Source: Dipodascopsis uninucleata var. uninucleata (Eukaryota > Ascomycota > Lipomycetes > Lipomycetales > Lipomycetaceae). Taken from it: 64,000 bases of DNA. The translations under genes and the position numbers were made by a program. The stretch spans positions 310,001 to 374,000 of the forward strand of contig JAJLTO010000012.1 in NCBI GenBank assembly GCA_030568195.1, in the 5' to 3' direction. The notes below the pieces were generated by a model. It had not been told where the DNA came from and made no database searches. It was given only the letters and a program-made list of their open reading frames with translations. This document shows, one piece after another, positions 1 through 12,466 of this stretch (the stretch's first letter is position 1; every line of letters begins with the position of its first letter).

Positions 1-277
1 CTTCTTTTTTAATTTTTATTTTTTCATTTTCTTGCGATACGTAGGAAAATATATTTCAGGGATTTGTTGTAATTGTAATAGTAATAATCTTACATGAATT
101 TTCCAGCTTACCCCTGAAACTTTGTGAAGTAGATCCATTTTCTGAAAAAAAAAGAGCCGAAAAAATGTCGAGAATGCAATTTATACGCTTAGACATTCCT
201 TGTCGCCTTTTTTCGCTACCACTATCGAAGGTTACCAAATATTTCTTTGTGTATCATAATAAAATAGAAAGAGCTTA
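1..277. other. 5' flank of ISM1
   Basis: AT-rich sequence with T-runs near its left end. It should hold the ISM1 promoter. I see no coding exon or RNA gene in it. Confidence 0.5.
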
Positions 278-3200
278 ATGCAAGCTCTCAGATCTAAACA
301 GGCTTTGGCCACATATTGGTCTAGAGTTCACGGTATACGGAATCCGGGATTTACGAATGGAGTTCAGAGTCCGTTCAAGCTCATGACAAGAGAAAATCAC
401 AATCACTCCTACACGGATACAGTTCTCGTTCCTAAGACATCTTTTCCAGCGAGAACAAATCATTCGAGGGTGCAAAATCATTTTACGAAAGTAGTCTCAG
501 ACGATGTCTATGCCTGGCAGGTAAGGAATTTATTATAATGGCGATAATTTTTAGATTCTTCGAGCACCAATTCAGAATTCCAATGCTTTGCTATTGCCGA
601 TTTCTGTTAGTTTGGAGGATAATGTAACACTGACGTCGTATTGCATTTTATTAGTCTTCGACCTTGTCAGATGATGATCTATTTATATTACACGATGGTC
701 CACCTTATGCAAATGCGGACGTTCATCTTGGTGAGTATAGCTCAACGTGTAACATATTTTTATTGAGAATCTACTAATTGCTACTTGTCTTAGGACATTC
801 GATAAATCGTATAAACAAGGATTTTATTGTTCGTTATCAAATTCTCCAGGGTAGGAAGGTGTCATACATCCCTGGATGGGATTGCCATGGCCTTCCTATA
901 GAAGCGAAGGTCTTGGAACAGGTATCGAAAGGAAGGAACGGAAGGCAAAAGGCAGCACAGCTCACTCCTCTGGAAATTAGAGCATTGGCCAAGAAGCATG
1001 CAGAAGACACGATCGAAAGTCAAAAGAAAAACTTTCGTGAATGGGCAACTATCGGTGAATGGAACACGCCCTATAGGACGCTAGGTATATAAATGCACTG
1101 ATACTGATGATTGACTTGTTTGAAAGGAGTGCTCATCTAACTTTTTCTTCACAGATCACGATTACGAGATTCGGCAATTGGGTGTTTTCAAAGATATGCT
1201 AAAGGCGGGACTCATATATCGTCAGGTAAAACCGGTATATTGGAGTTGTGAGTCTTGTACTGCACTTGCTGAAGCCGAACTCGAATATTCGAGTGATCAC
1301 GTCAGCTCAACAGTTTATGTTAAGTTCCCGGTACTAAATTTCTCAGATCTCAAGGGCGAACTCCGTCATGACATTGACGACCTTGCCCCTGTGTATGCTG
1401 TTATATGGACAACTACACCCTGGACTATACCATCTAATAAAGCAATTGCTATTAATCCTGAAATGAAGTATAGTCTTGTGTCTTCAAATAGTCACGGACT
1501 ATTACTAGTTGCGAACTCAAGAATTAAGAATCTTTCAGAGGATCTTAATGAAGACCTTCAAGTAGTCATCGAATCAATGCCTGGCTCGACATTGACGGCT
1601 CTAAAGTATGTTCATCCTCTTATGCCTGACTCAGTCGCCCTGCCTGTATTACCGGCTCATTTTGTTACTTCCGACTCAGGAACTGGACTCGTACACTGTG
1701 CTCCTGGCCATGGAATGGAGGACTATCTTTTGTGCAGGAAGTATGATATTAAACCGTATTCTCCCGTGGATAACTATGGAAGATACAATGAAGATGTACC
1801 TCCGCATCTCCGCGATCTCGTTGGCAAGCCTGTGTTAGGTGTTGGACAGGAAGACGTCCTCGAGAAACTAAAGTCACTAGGCGCTGCTACAGCTATAAAT
1901 ACGGGATACAAGCATAGCTATCCTTACGACTGGAGATCGAAGAAACCTGTTATAATTAGATCTACAGCTCAGTGGTTTGCAGATGTTGGAAGTATTAAAG
2001 ATATTGCTCTAGACTCTTTAGAGAATGTCAATTTCATTCCTGAATCAGGAAAGCATCGCTTATCAAGTTTCATTCGCGAAAGGTCAGAATGGTGTATTTC
2101 GAGACAAAGATCCTGGGGTGTACCAATTCCTGCCTTATATGATTCAAATACAGGAGAGGCGCTGTTGACCGAAGAGAGCGCGCAATTTATAATAGATAGG
2201 ATTAAACAAGAAGGAACTGATTCTTGGTTTGTAGAGGAAGAGGACATAACGAAGTGGATCGCTCCGAAATACAGAAATACAGGTAATTCTTATATAAAGG
2301 CACAGGATACCATGGATGTCTGGTTTGATAGCGGGTCAAGCTGGACTCTCATAGACGAAAAATTCGGGAAGTAAGTAGGAAGTGATTTATTTGAATTTTT
2401 GGCACTTGTATTAACACTGCATTGAAGGATTCGCGAAGGTAAACCACTAGTTGATGTATACCTAGAAGGATCAGATCAACACCGTGGGTGGTTTCAATCT
2501 TCACTATTGACTTATACAGCTGTAAAGCAAGAGCCTGTCGCACCATATAAGAATGTTTTGACTCATGGATTCACTCTTGATGATAAAGGAGTAAAAATGT
2601 CAAAATCTCTAGGAAATGTTATAGCTCCTTCACAAATTACGACTACAGGCATCAAAGATGTCCCACCGTTAGGAGTAAATGGACTCCGTCTCTGGGTCGC
2701 TCAATCGGAGTATACAACTGATATTGCTGTAAGCAGCACGGTTTTTCAACGAGTTGCAGATTCACTAGGCAAGATGAGACGTACATTGAGATACATTCTA
2801 GGAAATATGACTGGATTCAATGGTGTTTCCGTTTCTTACTCTGATCTCAGACCTGTATGTTATTGAAATTGTTTTTCTGCTATATGACATACTAATATCT
2901 GATGTATTAGGTTGACCAATATGCGTTACATGAGTTATACCTTTTGGAGAGGTCGACTAAAGAGTTTTATGACAAATATTCTTTCAATCGAGGTAAGAAC
3001 TTCGTCTACCGCTATTTGGACTACAGATACTGATTAAAGTATAGTTGTGCATTCTATCAATAATCATATTTCTCGCGTTTCTTCGTCATATTTCACCATC
3101 TCTAAGGATCGGCTATATATCGATCATCCTTCTAGCATTTCACGTCGAGCAGTTCAGACAGTTCTGGCAAATGTACGCATAATTATAAACGTTCTGTTAA

Positions 3201-3878
3201 GTAAATCTAATCAATTAATATTAGGTCCTTCGAGTTTATCTATCGATATTATCACCTATCATTCCACTTTTAACACAAGAAGTTTGGCACCATACACCTG
3301 ATCAACTGAAGATGAAAGATGGCAAAAATTGTTTCTCTCCATTTCTCCTTGGATGGTTTAAATGCCCAGAGGAATGGTATAACGCTGATTTAGAACTCGA
3401 CTTCAAAGATATACAGGTGCTACAAGACCAAATAAAGGATACATTGGAAACTGCACGCCACTCTAAGTAAGTATAGAAAGAAATGATAATATAAGATGTA
3501 CTAATCTGGATTAGGAGTATTGGAGGTTCCCTTGACGCTGCAATTGATATTTCTGTTACGCAAGGGAGTGATGCAGAGCTGCTACTTAAGAAATATGGTG
3601 AGTTGTGTTAATTTTAATATTGTAGTATGCCACTAAATATTTTGGATGCAGAACTATTACTGCCGGAGCTCACTATTTGCTCACAAGTTACCATCAACGC
3701 TGAGCCCCGTGACTACAAATTCGAATTCAGCGGAACACCCGTGACAATACGCGGAAATGATGTGCAGATCAAGGTGGTCAATCCTACACACGAGAAATGT
3801 CCGAGATGCTGGCAATATACTGCCGAAGAGGAGAACTCTCTCTGCCACAGATGCAACGACGTCCTACAAAACTTATAG
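278..3878 (+). CDS. ISM1: Mitochondrial isoleucyl-tRNA synthetase
   Basis: Charges mitochondrial tRNA-Ile with isoleucine in the matrix. Ten exons join in frame to 1004 residues: 278-520, 655-730, 794-1084, 1155-2370, 2428-2854, 2911-2992, 3045-3172, 3225-3466, 3515-3597, 3652-3878. The basic, acid-free N terminus (MQALRSKQALATYWSRV) fits a mitochondrial presequence. Class I signatures are visible: DGPPYAN followed by HLGH (HIGH box, split across exons 2 and 3), GWDCHGLPIE, the editing-domain segment with TTPWTIPSN, and KMSKSLGN near the middle of exon 5. The C terminus carries the Ile-RS zinc finger CPRCWQY followed by CHRC. Splice phases agree with the protein family at every joint. Nine introns of 48-134 bases in one housekeeping gene is heavy for a yeast. 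The start is the first Met of the open frame and precedes the presequence. Identification is firm; exact exon edges are inferred from homology. Confidence 0.95.
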
Positions 3879-4020
3879 ACTTCTTAAGAAGTTCCAATAT
3901 TATTATATTGATGTATCATTCTACTATTATTATCTTCATTAGTGCATATGTATTTTGTAAATAGCTACCTGTCGAATGGACTTTTGTCTTAAATTACTAG
4001 AAGCCGCAATATTGAAATAG

Positions 4021-4028
4021 AACCCTAA
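4021..4028 (+). promoter_or_regulatory. Tbf1-type motif AACCCTAA upstream of RPS7
   Basis: AACCCTAA lies 182 bases before the RPS7 start codon and 49 bases before a HomolD box. Motifs of the form ARCCCTAA are known to bind Tbf1 at ribosomal protein promoters in some yeasts. Its use here is inferred from position only. Confidence 0.5.
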
Positions 4029-4076
4029 TTATAGTTAGGTTCGAGAATTTTAATTGGAGAAAAGCGACACAAAAAG

Positions 4077-4084
4077 CAGTCACA
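4077..4084 (+). promoter_or_regulatory. HomolD box CAGTCACA upstream of RPS7
   Basis: An exact CAGTCACA lies 126 bases from the RPS7 start codon. This octamer is the core promoter element of ribosomal protein genes in fission yeast and other early ascomycete lineages. The 331-base gap between ISM1 and RPS7 holds no gene. Confidence 0.6.
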
Positions 4085-4209
4085 AATATATGTCCTACCG
4101 TAATCATCCCAATAAACTACACCTCCATATTTTGACAATTGTAAAATAGACCTTGACTACTCAGAATACTGATTGCTGTTGGTATTGTCGTTAACAATCA
4201 AAAGACAAA

Positions 4210-5013
4210 ATGTCGGCTATGAATAAGATCACCTCCACGACTCCATCGGACCTTGAAGTCCAGATTGCTCAAGCTCTCTTTGACCTAGAGACTTCAGTCG
4301 CTGACCTCAAGATTGACCTTAGACTCTTGCAGTTCAGCAGCGCTCGAGAGGTATGAAATTTTCTCAATTATAATAACTGTGACGACAATTCAGAATTTGA
4401 GTTAATATTTTCTTCATTTTTGGTTGATGGATTGATATTATCAAATTGGGGTTGCTATTTTGTAATTTCTGGACTGAACACTGTACTAAACTGTTCAATT
4501 TAGATCGATGTCTCTGGCGGAAAGAAGGCTATTGTCATCTTCGTTCCAGTTCCTCTCCTTGCAGGATTCCACAAGATCCAGCAGCGGTATGTAAAAGATC
4601 TTTCAATTTTTTTGATTATGATGGATTGAAAGAGACTATTATTAACGTTTATTTTATATAGTCTTACTCGTGAGTTGGAGAAGAAGTTTTCTGACCGTCA
4701 TGTCGTTTTCATCGCTCAGCGACGCATTCTTCCAAAGCCAGGAAGACGTTCTAGACAGACTCAAAAGCGCCCTCGCTCTCGCACTTTGACCGCTGTCCAT
4801 GATGCAATGCTTGAGGACCTTGTCTTCCCAACTGAGATTGTTGGAAAGCGTATTCGATCACTAGTCGGTGGTGGCAAGATCCAGAAAGTCTTCCTTGACA
4901 ACAAGGAGTCCACTTCTATTGACTACAAGCTCGAGTCTTTCCAGTCTGTTTACAATAAGCTTACTGGTAAGCAGGTCGTTTTCGAGTTCCCTGCTATCAA
5001 CGAGGTTTATTAG
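4210..5013 (+). CDS. RPS7: 40S ribosomal protein S7 (eS7)
   Basis: Small-subunit ribosomal protein. Three exons (4210-4350, 4504-4586, 4662-5013) give 191 residues, against 190 in budding yeast. The protein runs from [20 protein letters not shown] through the highly conserved core ([58 protein letters not shown]) to a C terminus ending in FPAINEVY. Introns are 153 and 75 bases, with GTATG donors. The upstream gap has a HomolD box and a Tbf1-type motif, both typical of ribosomal protein promoters. The start is the first in-frame ATG and matches the family N terminus. I looked for snoRNAs in the introns and found no convincing pair of boxes. Confidence 0.97.
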
Positions 5014-6528
5014 AGCACGAAATGTTGGCAAGAAGGGGAACAGGTTGGAAACAGTTTTATGTTATAAAAGTGGTTTTTTGTTTGCGTTTGTTTCGAAGTC
5101 GCCTCTAATTCTTTCTAACATTTGTGTTTATGTATCATAATACTCTATTGATCGAAATGGACTATTTAAATAAAAATCATGCATTTTATAAAAAAATAGA
5201 TCACGTCTATATCTTTAGATTTTAAATATGGAATCAATTAAGAAAATTTTAATTTATCATTTCTGTTCAACTTCAGGTATTGGATCTAAAGATTAATCAG
5301 ATCATGCTTTAAAGAATTGTCATGTAGTATCATTCTTACAAGATATATTGGTAATTTGTAATTGGCTCTTTTTCTCCTAGTTAATCTGAGGATTACATAT
5401 TCGGTAGAGTGTTAAATCCAAGCAGGTTGTAATACGTTATTTTCTAGATTAACAGGATTGGGATTATACTCAATTAAGATAGCGAATTATGGCTCCATTT
5501 AATTTAATATAATAGCTTGTCTCACGGATAGATCCAAAGTGAGTCCAGCCTTTTGAGATGTAAGCGATATGTAATAAGTAGATGGTGATAGTTCTAGCGC
5601 ACTTTCTAAGGTTCAATGATGGCGTATGAGGAAGCTGTTCAACCGATGTATTAATTCCATATCGCATGCATTTATGGCATATGTGCCAAGTAATTGACAA
5701 TTCTTATCAAACGTAACCGTATCCACAACGGCATTGGTTAAGGGCTTTAAACCCGTGCTGTTTTCATGGATATGCACATAAATGATCTCTCATTTTCGCG
5801 GTTGCGCAATTAGTCAATTGATCCGGGTAAGTGTTTGCCCAATATGCATTCTGATATGTTCTTAACGTGCTGCTGAAAACGCTGATAATTAAGCCGGTTA
5901 TGTCGAATTACTCCAGCACAGACCTCTGGTGCCACAAAGCTTCCGTATGCTGTTTTTTTACTCTCTCAGAAAACTCAACTATAGTCCTCATATCTTGATT
6001 TATTAAAATCTGGTATCAACGTATTATCTCTTTGTCTTTTTATATTTCTATAGCTGAATAATTTTGCAGTCTCGGGTTTTCACTATATAGTTAAAATAAG
6101 ACTCTTAATTATTTAATATTATATTAGATATAACTGAGAATATAAATCGCTAGAAGTTATATCGTTATTACTAGTGTTTAGATAGCACGTTCCGGAAGTG
6201 CGGTCGTTTCTAGTATTAGGTATGTGAAGAACTCTTTTAGCATGTTTCAACTGAACAGTTGATTTACTTAGCAGACAGTACTTAATATAATTATATTGAA
6301 TTGAAATTATTTAATGATTGATGGATTGCTGAGTTATGTGGGGGATAGTGCAAGGAGTTAGAGAAGGCTAACATACTTGCGGTGCTCTTTTTGATAGGTT
6401 TCATTTCCTTATATAACTGAAATTGTCAACTACTTTAAGGTCATATACAGTCCAGCTCATTTAGTTATATATACATATATCACATCATACGTTATTAATT
6501 TATCTATCTATTTCATAATCGTGAGAAA
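5014..6528. other. Intergenic, RPS7 to VPS21
   Basis: About 1.5 kb of AT-rich sequence. It contains short inverted repeats (for example near 5730-5765 and 6186-6202) but no coding exon, tRNA or repeat family that I can support. Confidence 0.6.
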
Positions 6529-7556
6529 ATGAGTTCGCTAGATGCTGCACCTTCAGTACCAAAGCCTACTGCTTCCGTCAAGTTGGTTTTATTGGGAGAG
6601 GCGGCTGTTGGCAAATCAAGCTTAGTGTTACGGTTTGTTAGTAATGATTTCCAAGAAAATAAAGGTGAGAGCGCGATATTCCTAAACATGGGCAGAGGTG
6701 GGATTTTTCATTGCGAATGGCAGACAGGAGGAGCTGGATGAAAATATTTGATCTCTCAATCTGAATAGGTTTGGCTGGATCGAGTGGTTGAATTATTTAG
6801 GATTGGAATTTTAGTAATTCAGGGATATATATCATATTTGATTTCTGTTTATGATAGAAGTCCAGGCCCTAGGACATACATTTGATGCTCATGCAGAAAC
6901 CTTGCTATTGTCTAATAAATAACTGACTTAAATTTTTTTTTTCAGAACCCACTATTGGCGCTGCCTTCTTGACTCAAAAGTGCAGCCTTCCTAACAGAAC
7001 CATTAAATTTGAAATATGGTACGTGGAAATTTTTTTTTGGATTTGAAATGGCAGCAATACTAACTGAATTTGATTTTTTAGGGATACCGCCGGTCAAGAG
7101 CGATTTGCTTCTCTCGCTCCTATGTACTATAGAAATGCTCAGACTGCGTTGGTCGTCTACGATTTGACGAAACCTACATCACTTATCAAGGCTCGTCACT
7201 GGGTGAATGAACTACATGCTCAGGCCAGCCCGAAGATTGTTATTGCTTTAGTTGGTAACAAGCTCGATTTGTGCTCTGAAGGTCCGGAGAGTGAGGAAGC
7301 TGAAGATCGACGTAAGATTTCAACTGAGGAGGGACGGAAGTTTGCTGAGGAAGAGGGACTATTATTTTTCGAGACCTCGGCGAAGACCGGTGCTAATGTT
7401 CGCGATGTCTTTTTGGCTATTGCTTCTAAGATTCCCGAGGAGATCGTCAACAAGCGTGGTGGTCCAGGTGCTAAAGGACGAGCAAGTGCCGGTGAAGGAA
7501 GAGTAGACCTTGAATCGAGATCAGGCGAGAACAGTGGACAGGGATGTGCGTGCTAA
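6529..7556 (+). CDS. VPS21: Rab5-type GTPase (Vps21/Ypt5)
   Basis: Small GTPase of early endosomes controlling vacuolar sorting and endosome fusion. Three exons (6529-6664, 6946-7018, 7082-7556) give 227 residues. The G1 loop GEAAVGKSS, switch [16 protein letters not shown]3 [18 protein letters not shown]4 GNKLD and G5 ETSAKT are all present. The switch I and following segments are the Rab5 signature. The C terminus ends in CAC, a CXC double-geranylgeranylation motif. The first intron (281 bases) splits switch I; the second (63 bases, with TACTAAC about 20 bases before its AG) splits the Trp codon of WDTAGQ. A short Ser/Pro-rich N-terminal extension precedes the G domain. Paralogues such as Ypt52 cannot be excluded by eye. 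Confidence 0.95.
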
Positions 7557-9164
7557 AGGATTTTACTTATCATTTACTTCCTAAATAACTACTATTACCA
7601 TTACTCTTATAATTACTATTGTTAGGGCTATTTTTTATTATTACTACTATTATTATTACTTTACTCTTCTATAATTTGTTATAATTTATTTTGAATTTCT
7701 GGGACGTAGGTTATAGTATGTTTCGCAAATTTCTTTGTTTGATTTGTTGTCTATTTTACTGATTATTTCTCTTGGTTTATTATCTGATATAACCAATGAG
7801 ATCATTTCTGTTTAACCGTTTTATTCTTAGTTACCATAGTAGAATGAAACGATCGTCATCGTTAGATTTGAATGTCGTCTGTATTTTTGATTTTCCCTGT
7901 TCACTCACAACCTTTGTCCGCAGTTTATTTTTATCTCAACATCCGGAGCTAGCAGTTTATTTCTATAAGGACTTTAATTGCAAATTCTGAATTCTATAAC
8001 CTTTTTTGGAATTTTTTTTCCAATTTTTAGGTGATAGTGCTAAGACCACTAAGTGATATGGCAGATATGTTAATAGTAGGTGAAATGGAGTAGGCCTGAA
8101 TCCAATGGAAGAATTTATTGAAGTGTATCCAAGTACTTATATAACTAGCTTCGATTACATTAGTTAGCTCTGCTAATATCTGGTCCTCGGGACGCACGGC
8201 CCTGCTAACAAAGATATAAGTAGTTGAGTGTGTCTAAAGATAAGCGTTGGACTTTTTTCTTCGCTACTTTACTGAACAGCTTATGATATCTGAAGCTTCT
8301 GTTGATCTTTCTTCACAAGTGTACGCACTACAATATCCTGATTTATCGCAGCGAGCTTAATCCAGTCGCCAATTTCTTTAAGTGCAGTCTGCCCTCCTGG
8401 AGCAATTATCTCTTTTAAGTGCCACCTTTGATGTAATAAATGTAATTGGTAATCTATTACCTGGTAATAATACATATTTATTAGTAATATTTAAGTGTTA
8501 TCGTGTGTTTATGCCATTTGGGCCCATTAGTGCTGAATGTGATAGGCACGTGACCATATGCGTACTTATTCTATTATTTAATCAAAAACAAAAAGCGAAG
8601 GGAAATAAACAAACAAAAATTCATTTAGAGCATTTAAAGTGTACTTCCATTTAGTTTTCTATCTAGACAACTTTCAACCTTCAGCAGTGAATCAAAAATC
8701 TTTGCTTTCCTTCCAAATTGGTCTTATAAGTATATTATTTGTGAGAGTATTCTGCGGTATGTTGTACAATTCACCTAGCGGCGGCAGCCTGAACTTGAGA
8801 AGCACTGGTTTATGTGCAGGCAAACTACCTTCTTTACGCGATTAGGACTAACTTAGCGCGCAATTAGGGACAATAATCGTTAATAGCTATTTGCAACTTG
8901 CTGTTTAAAAATCGTATAACTAATAGTACTATTTTTAATTGTCTAATTATAGGCAACCCACGAACGGGGGGAGAGTGTGCGTTGATCAATATCTTGAAAT
9001 CAAGTAATGGTTTAGTCTATTACTAAAATTTTTCAACTACCGCGATCAATATATCAACCGATTATTTATTAATACCTTCAAATTGATTTTCTTTTTTTGG
9101 TAAACTGAAGCTACTGAAACAAAATCCAAAGGTATATACACAAGGAGATTCAGCAAGTTTCAAA
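7557..9164. other. Intergenic, VPS21 to BIM1
   Basis: Begins with a (ATT/ACT)n-like AT-rich stretch likely to be the VPS21 3' region. There is a possible hairpin at about 8164-8208 (GTTAGC paired with GCTAAC) and related GATCAATAT words near 8984 and 9044. I see no gene. Confidence 0.55.
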
Positions 9165-10149
9165 ATGGGTGAATCGCGTCAAGAATTATTATCCTGGATA
9201 AATGACCTACTACAGCTCAACCTGACGAAAGTCGAGCAGTGTGGAACTGGAGCGCCGTTATGCCAGATATTCGATAGTATTTTTATGGATCTTCCAATGT
9301 CTAAAGTTAAGGTTAGTTAATTGACTTAAGGCCTTGAACTATGTAGATTTGTGTGGGAAGTTCGAGGCTGAGAACTAACCGATAAATATTTGGATTAATG
9401 AAAACTGCTGCATTTACTAATCATATAATTCCAGTTCAATGCAAATGCCGAATACCAATACATTTCCAACTTCAAGGTTCTACAGGCATGTTTTTTGCAA
9501 CGTAAAATAGAGAAAACTATACCAGTGGAGAGATTGATCAAGTGCAAGTTCCAAGACAACCTGGAGTTCTTGCAGTGGGTAAAGAAGTTCTGGGATCAGT
9601 ATTTTCCTGGTGGCACTTACGATCCTGTTGCTCGTCGTAAGGGTCAAGCAGTTGTCGCTGGAGCTGGAGTTGGAGCTAATCCTTCTAGCGCATCAGGACG
9701 ATCGTCATCTGTCGCCAGTAGAAAACCTCTTGGTGGTAGTGGTAGTGGTGCAGCAGGAAGCACTATTGCTCCAAGAACTCGCACTCCTTCTATCGGAGTT
9801 CAGCTGTCGCAACTTCAGGCTGAGAATGCCACTCTAAGAGAGCATGCAGAAGGGCTTGAACGAGAGAGAGACTTCTATTTCAACAAGCTGCGCGAGATAG
9901 AGATCCTTATACAGGCAGCTGCTGATGAGGATGCAGCGCTCGCGGAGTCTGGAGAGCTGACTGAGAATTCTGACAAGCAGATCCTGATTAAGCAAGTCCA
10001 GGATATTTTGTATAGTACAGAGGTGTGTTATGCTTTATCGTTTACTGGATCGACCCTTTTATGCTAATCAATTGTCATGACAATTTTAGGAGGGATTTGA
10101 AATACCTGAGCAAGCTACGACTGCTGGCGAAGAAGAGGAGACATTTTAG
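9165..10149 (+). CDS. BIM1: EB1-family microtubule plus-end protein
   Basis: Autonomous plus-end tracking protein that binds growing microtubule tips. Three exons (9165-9311, 9435-10022, 10090-10149) give 264 residues. Residues 1 to about 105 form the calponin-homology domain: [54 protein letters not shown] Ser/Gly/Ala-rich linker (about 125-165) follows, then the EB-homology coiled coil ([32 protein letters not shown]). Splicing adds an acidic tail ending EEEETF, comparable with the EEY/F tail that EB proteins use to bind CAP-Gly partners. Without the last 20-codon exon the tail would be lost. The first intron uses the less common donor GTTAGT. Confidence 0.96.
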
Positions 10150-12466
10150 AATATGATATGGCTAGTGACTAGTTTTCATAATTGTTATTTACTACCTATT
10201 GATTTATCTTTGATATATTATGATCAAGTATTTTTTCACTTAGAGCCACTTGCTAGAGATCAGCTAGATCCCTCACATAGTCATGGAGTATGCATAATAA
10301 TAAAAGCTCGATCCGGAGAGCACCTTTTTTTACCAATATGCTGAAATCGGTTGTTTGGCACGCACGTCTGATTTAATCATTAGTATGACTGATTTGTGCT
10401 CAAACGGTCTAATAGCTATTCAAAAAATTCATAATTTTTATGCGGCAGATATGCAATAAGTAGTTTTTTATAAGCTGCTTTTATCTATGACGGCCATAAC
10501 ATATATTCTTTATTTACAGCCTCCCCCTCAAGTATTTATTAGCATATTATATTCTTGGAGACTTGATCTATTATTGGTTCATCTCCATCAATGAGCCTAT
10601 ATTTATATATTGTCTGCTTGTTTTGACAGATGTAAAAGACGCTGTATAAGTTCAGTGCAGCACTAAGCTTGCATAGTGGTCCATTGCTTCAAATCTCCTC
10701 TAGAGAAGTTATTTCCCGATCCTCAAATCCCATACCTAGAATATCAATAACTCTGTAACGAATGATTTGGCTAACTATTGCGCTGATAGTAATCCTTCAA
10801 TATATTGATTGTTTCCTGTCTCTCAACTACAGTCAGTGATAATTATAGGGCACAAATAGGGCCATTCAGCTTGTTTCATGGTGCGATCTCATCTCGCTTG
10901 CGCTGGCTTGTCAAGAATGCCCCAACCGCCCCATCTGGCAACTACACAATAAAGCTAGACACGATTGATGGCTCTAATATAATTCTTTAAAACCGAAAGA
11001 GTAGGTCTATTAAAGTCAGACTATTGCTGATGTCACTATGCACAGCAACTGCTGAATAATAGTAATAGACGAGGTAGAAGACAAAAGTAGCACTGTTTGA
11101 TTTCTCTTCGCAATGATAATACGAGTCTAGTGTAGCGAACGACCGACTGTACTATAGCCGTATACTTAAGGATGCAGACTCCGCATCAGTACTGATGGAG
11201 ATTATTCTACAGGTCCATGATTAGGTACAGCACTAGCAACATCTATCAATGCATTAAACTACCTATGCATATTGCATCTGCGGTATTGTTTACATGATCC
11301 TAAGAGCAAAGCAGTGACGTTCAGATAACGACAAAGAGGTAGAGTACTACGGATGAATTGAACCGAGAACCATAGAGTCAATATTGAAAACAAAAACTTA
11401 CATCCGTATAGTCAAAGCACACGCAAGCTCACAGCATTGCAACACACATCTCTATTACAAGCACGTAGAATATTATAAAGCATCAAGAACAAGCATTTGA
11501 TGCTGCTACTAGTCCTTACTATAGAGATAAATGAGAACTAAAAGAAGAGTAGTGATGTTTAGCCATCCTGAGCTCTAAAATATAACATAGTTTGATCAGT
11601 ACGTATAAATTATTTAAATAAGCGGTAAACTTGAGGTGTAATTTAGATGCAATGCAATTCAAATTGACTAGCGTGCAATATGCAGGTTATTTATGTGTAA
11701 TAAATATTATATATATAGTTTACGTGCAGTAACCAAAAATATAGGTAGTTCTGTAACTTGTTATTTTAACTTAGCTTAGTTTGTATACAGTTGATAAAAT
11801 AGCATATTCATGTAATGGTGCTATATACACAATTTGCGTAAAAGGATTCTTGGGCCAGCGAAGAGCTCCAGCAAGACCTAGAAATATAGATAAGCGAACG
11901 TTTTCACGGATTTGGACAGGTAACGCAGAAAAGCACCATTAGAGAGAGTCTCTTAAACTGAATATTGAGCATAGCATAGGAGATAATTATTAGTAAAGTG
12001 GCTACGAGAGCAAAGGACGTGAGACCCTTTTTTGGATTGAAGCAAAGCGAGTGGAGATCAAAATATCAAAAGCTGGCCGTGAATGCTTCAGGTGATCAAT
12101 ATCTAGCCTGTTGAAAGCTAAGGGGTGGTGATAGTCTTCGTGGAGAGAGAGGTTCCTACTGTCAATAATTGCGGCATCATTCGATCAAAGGGGAATCGGG
12201 GTGAAAGATTATACACGTCCGGGTTTAACAACAATTTCTTCTCTCGCCGAGAGGAGAAATTCGTTTATCGCTAGAGAAATAATCCAACAATAAGGAGGTC
12301 TTTTTCAATAAAGCAGTCGCTGAGAATAGAAAGGCAGATAGTTGAATCCAGGAAAACAATCTATTGGATTCCAGGAGTCATTCAGGCACAAGAAAAGCAG
12401 GAAACTCGAATATATACCAGATCTTAGATACAAACCAGGTGAAATAATAGAGCACTGATTGCTTCA
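10150..12466. other. Intergenic, 2.3 kb
   Basis: AT-rich, with no exon, RNA gene or repeat family I can recognise. The last few hundred bases should hold the promoter of the membrane-protein gene that follows. Confidence 0.55.

Noticed and set aside
4351-4661. snoRNA within the RPS7 introns
   Set aside because: Isolated box-like words are present, but no C/D or H/ACA pair with proper spacing.
8967-9064. Possible solo LTR after a purine-rich tract
   Set aside because: Purine run and TG start are suggestive, but there is no convincing CA end, no second copy and no flanking duplication.
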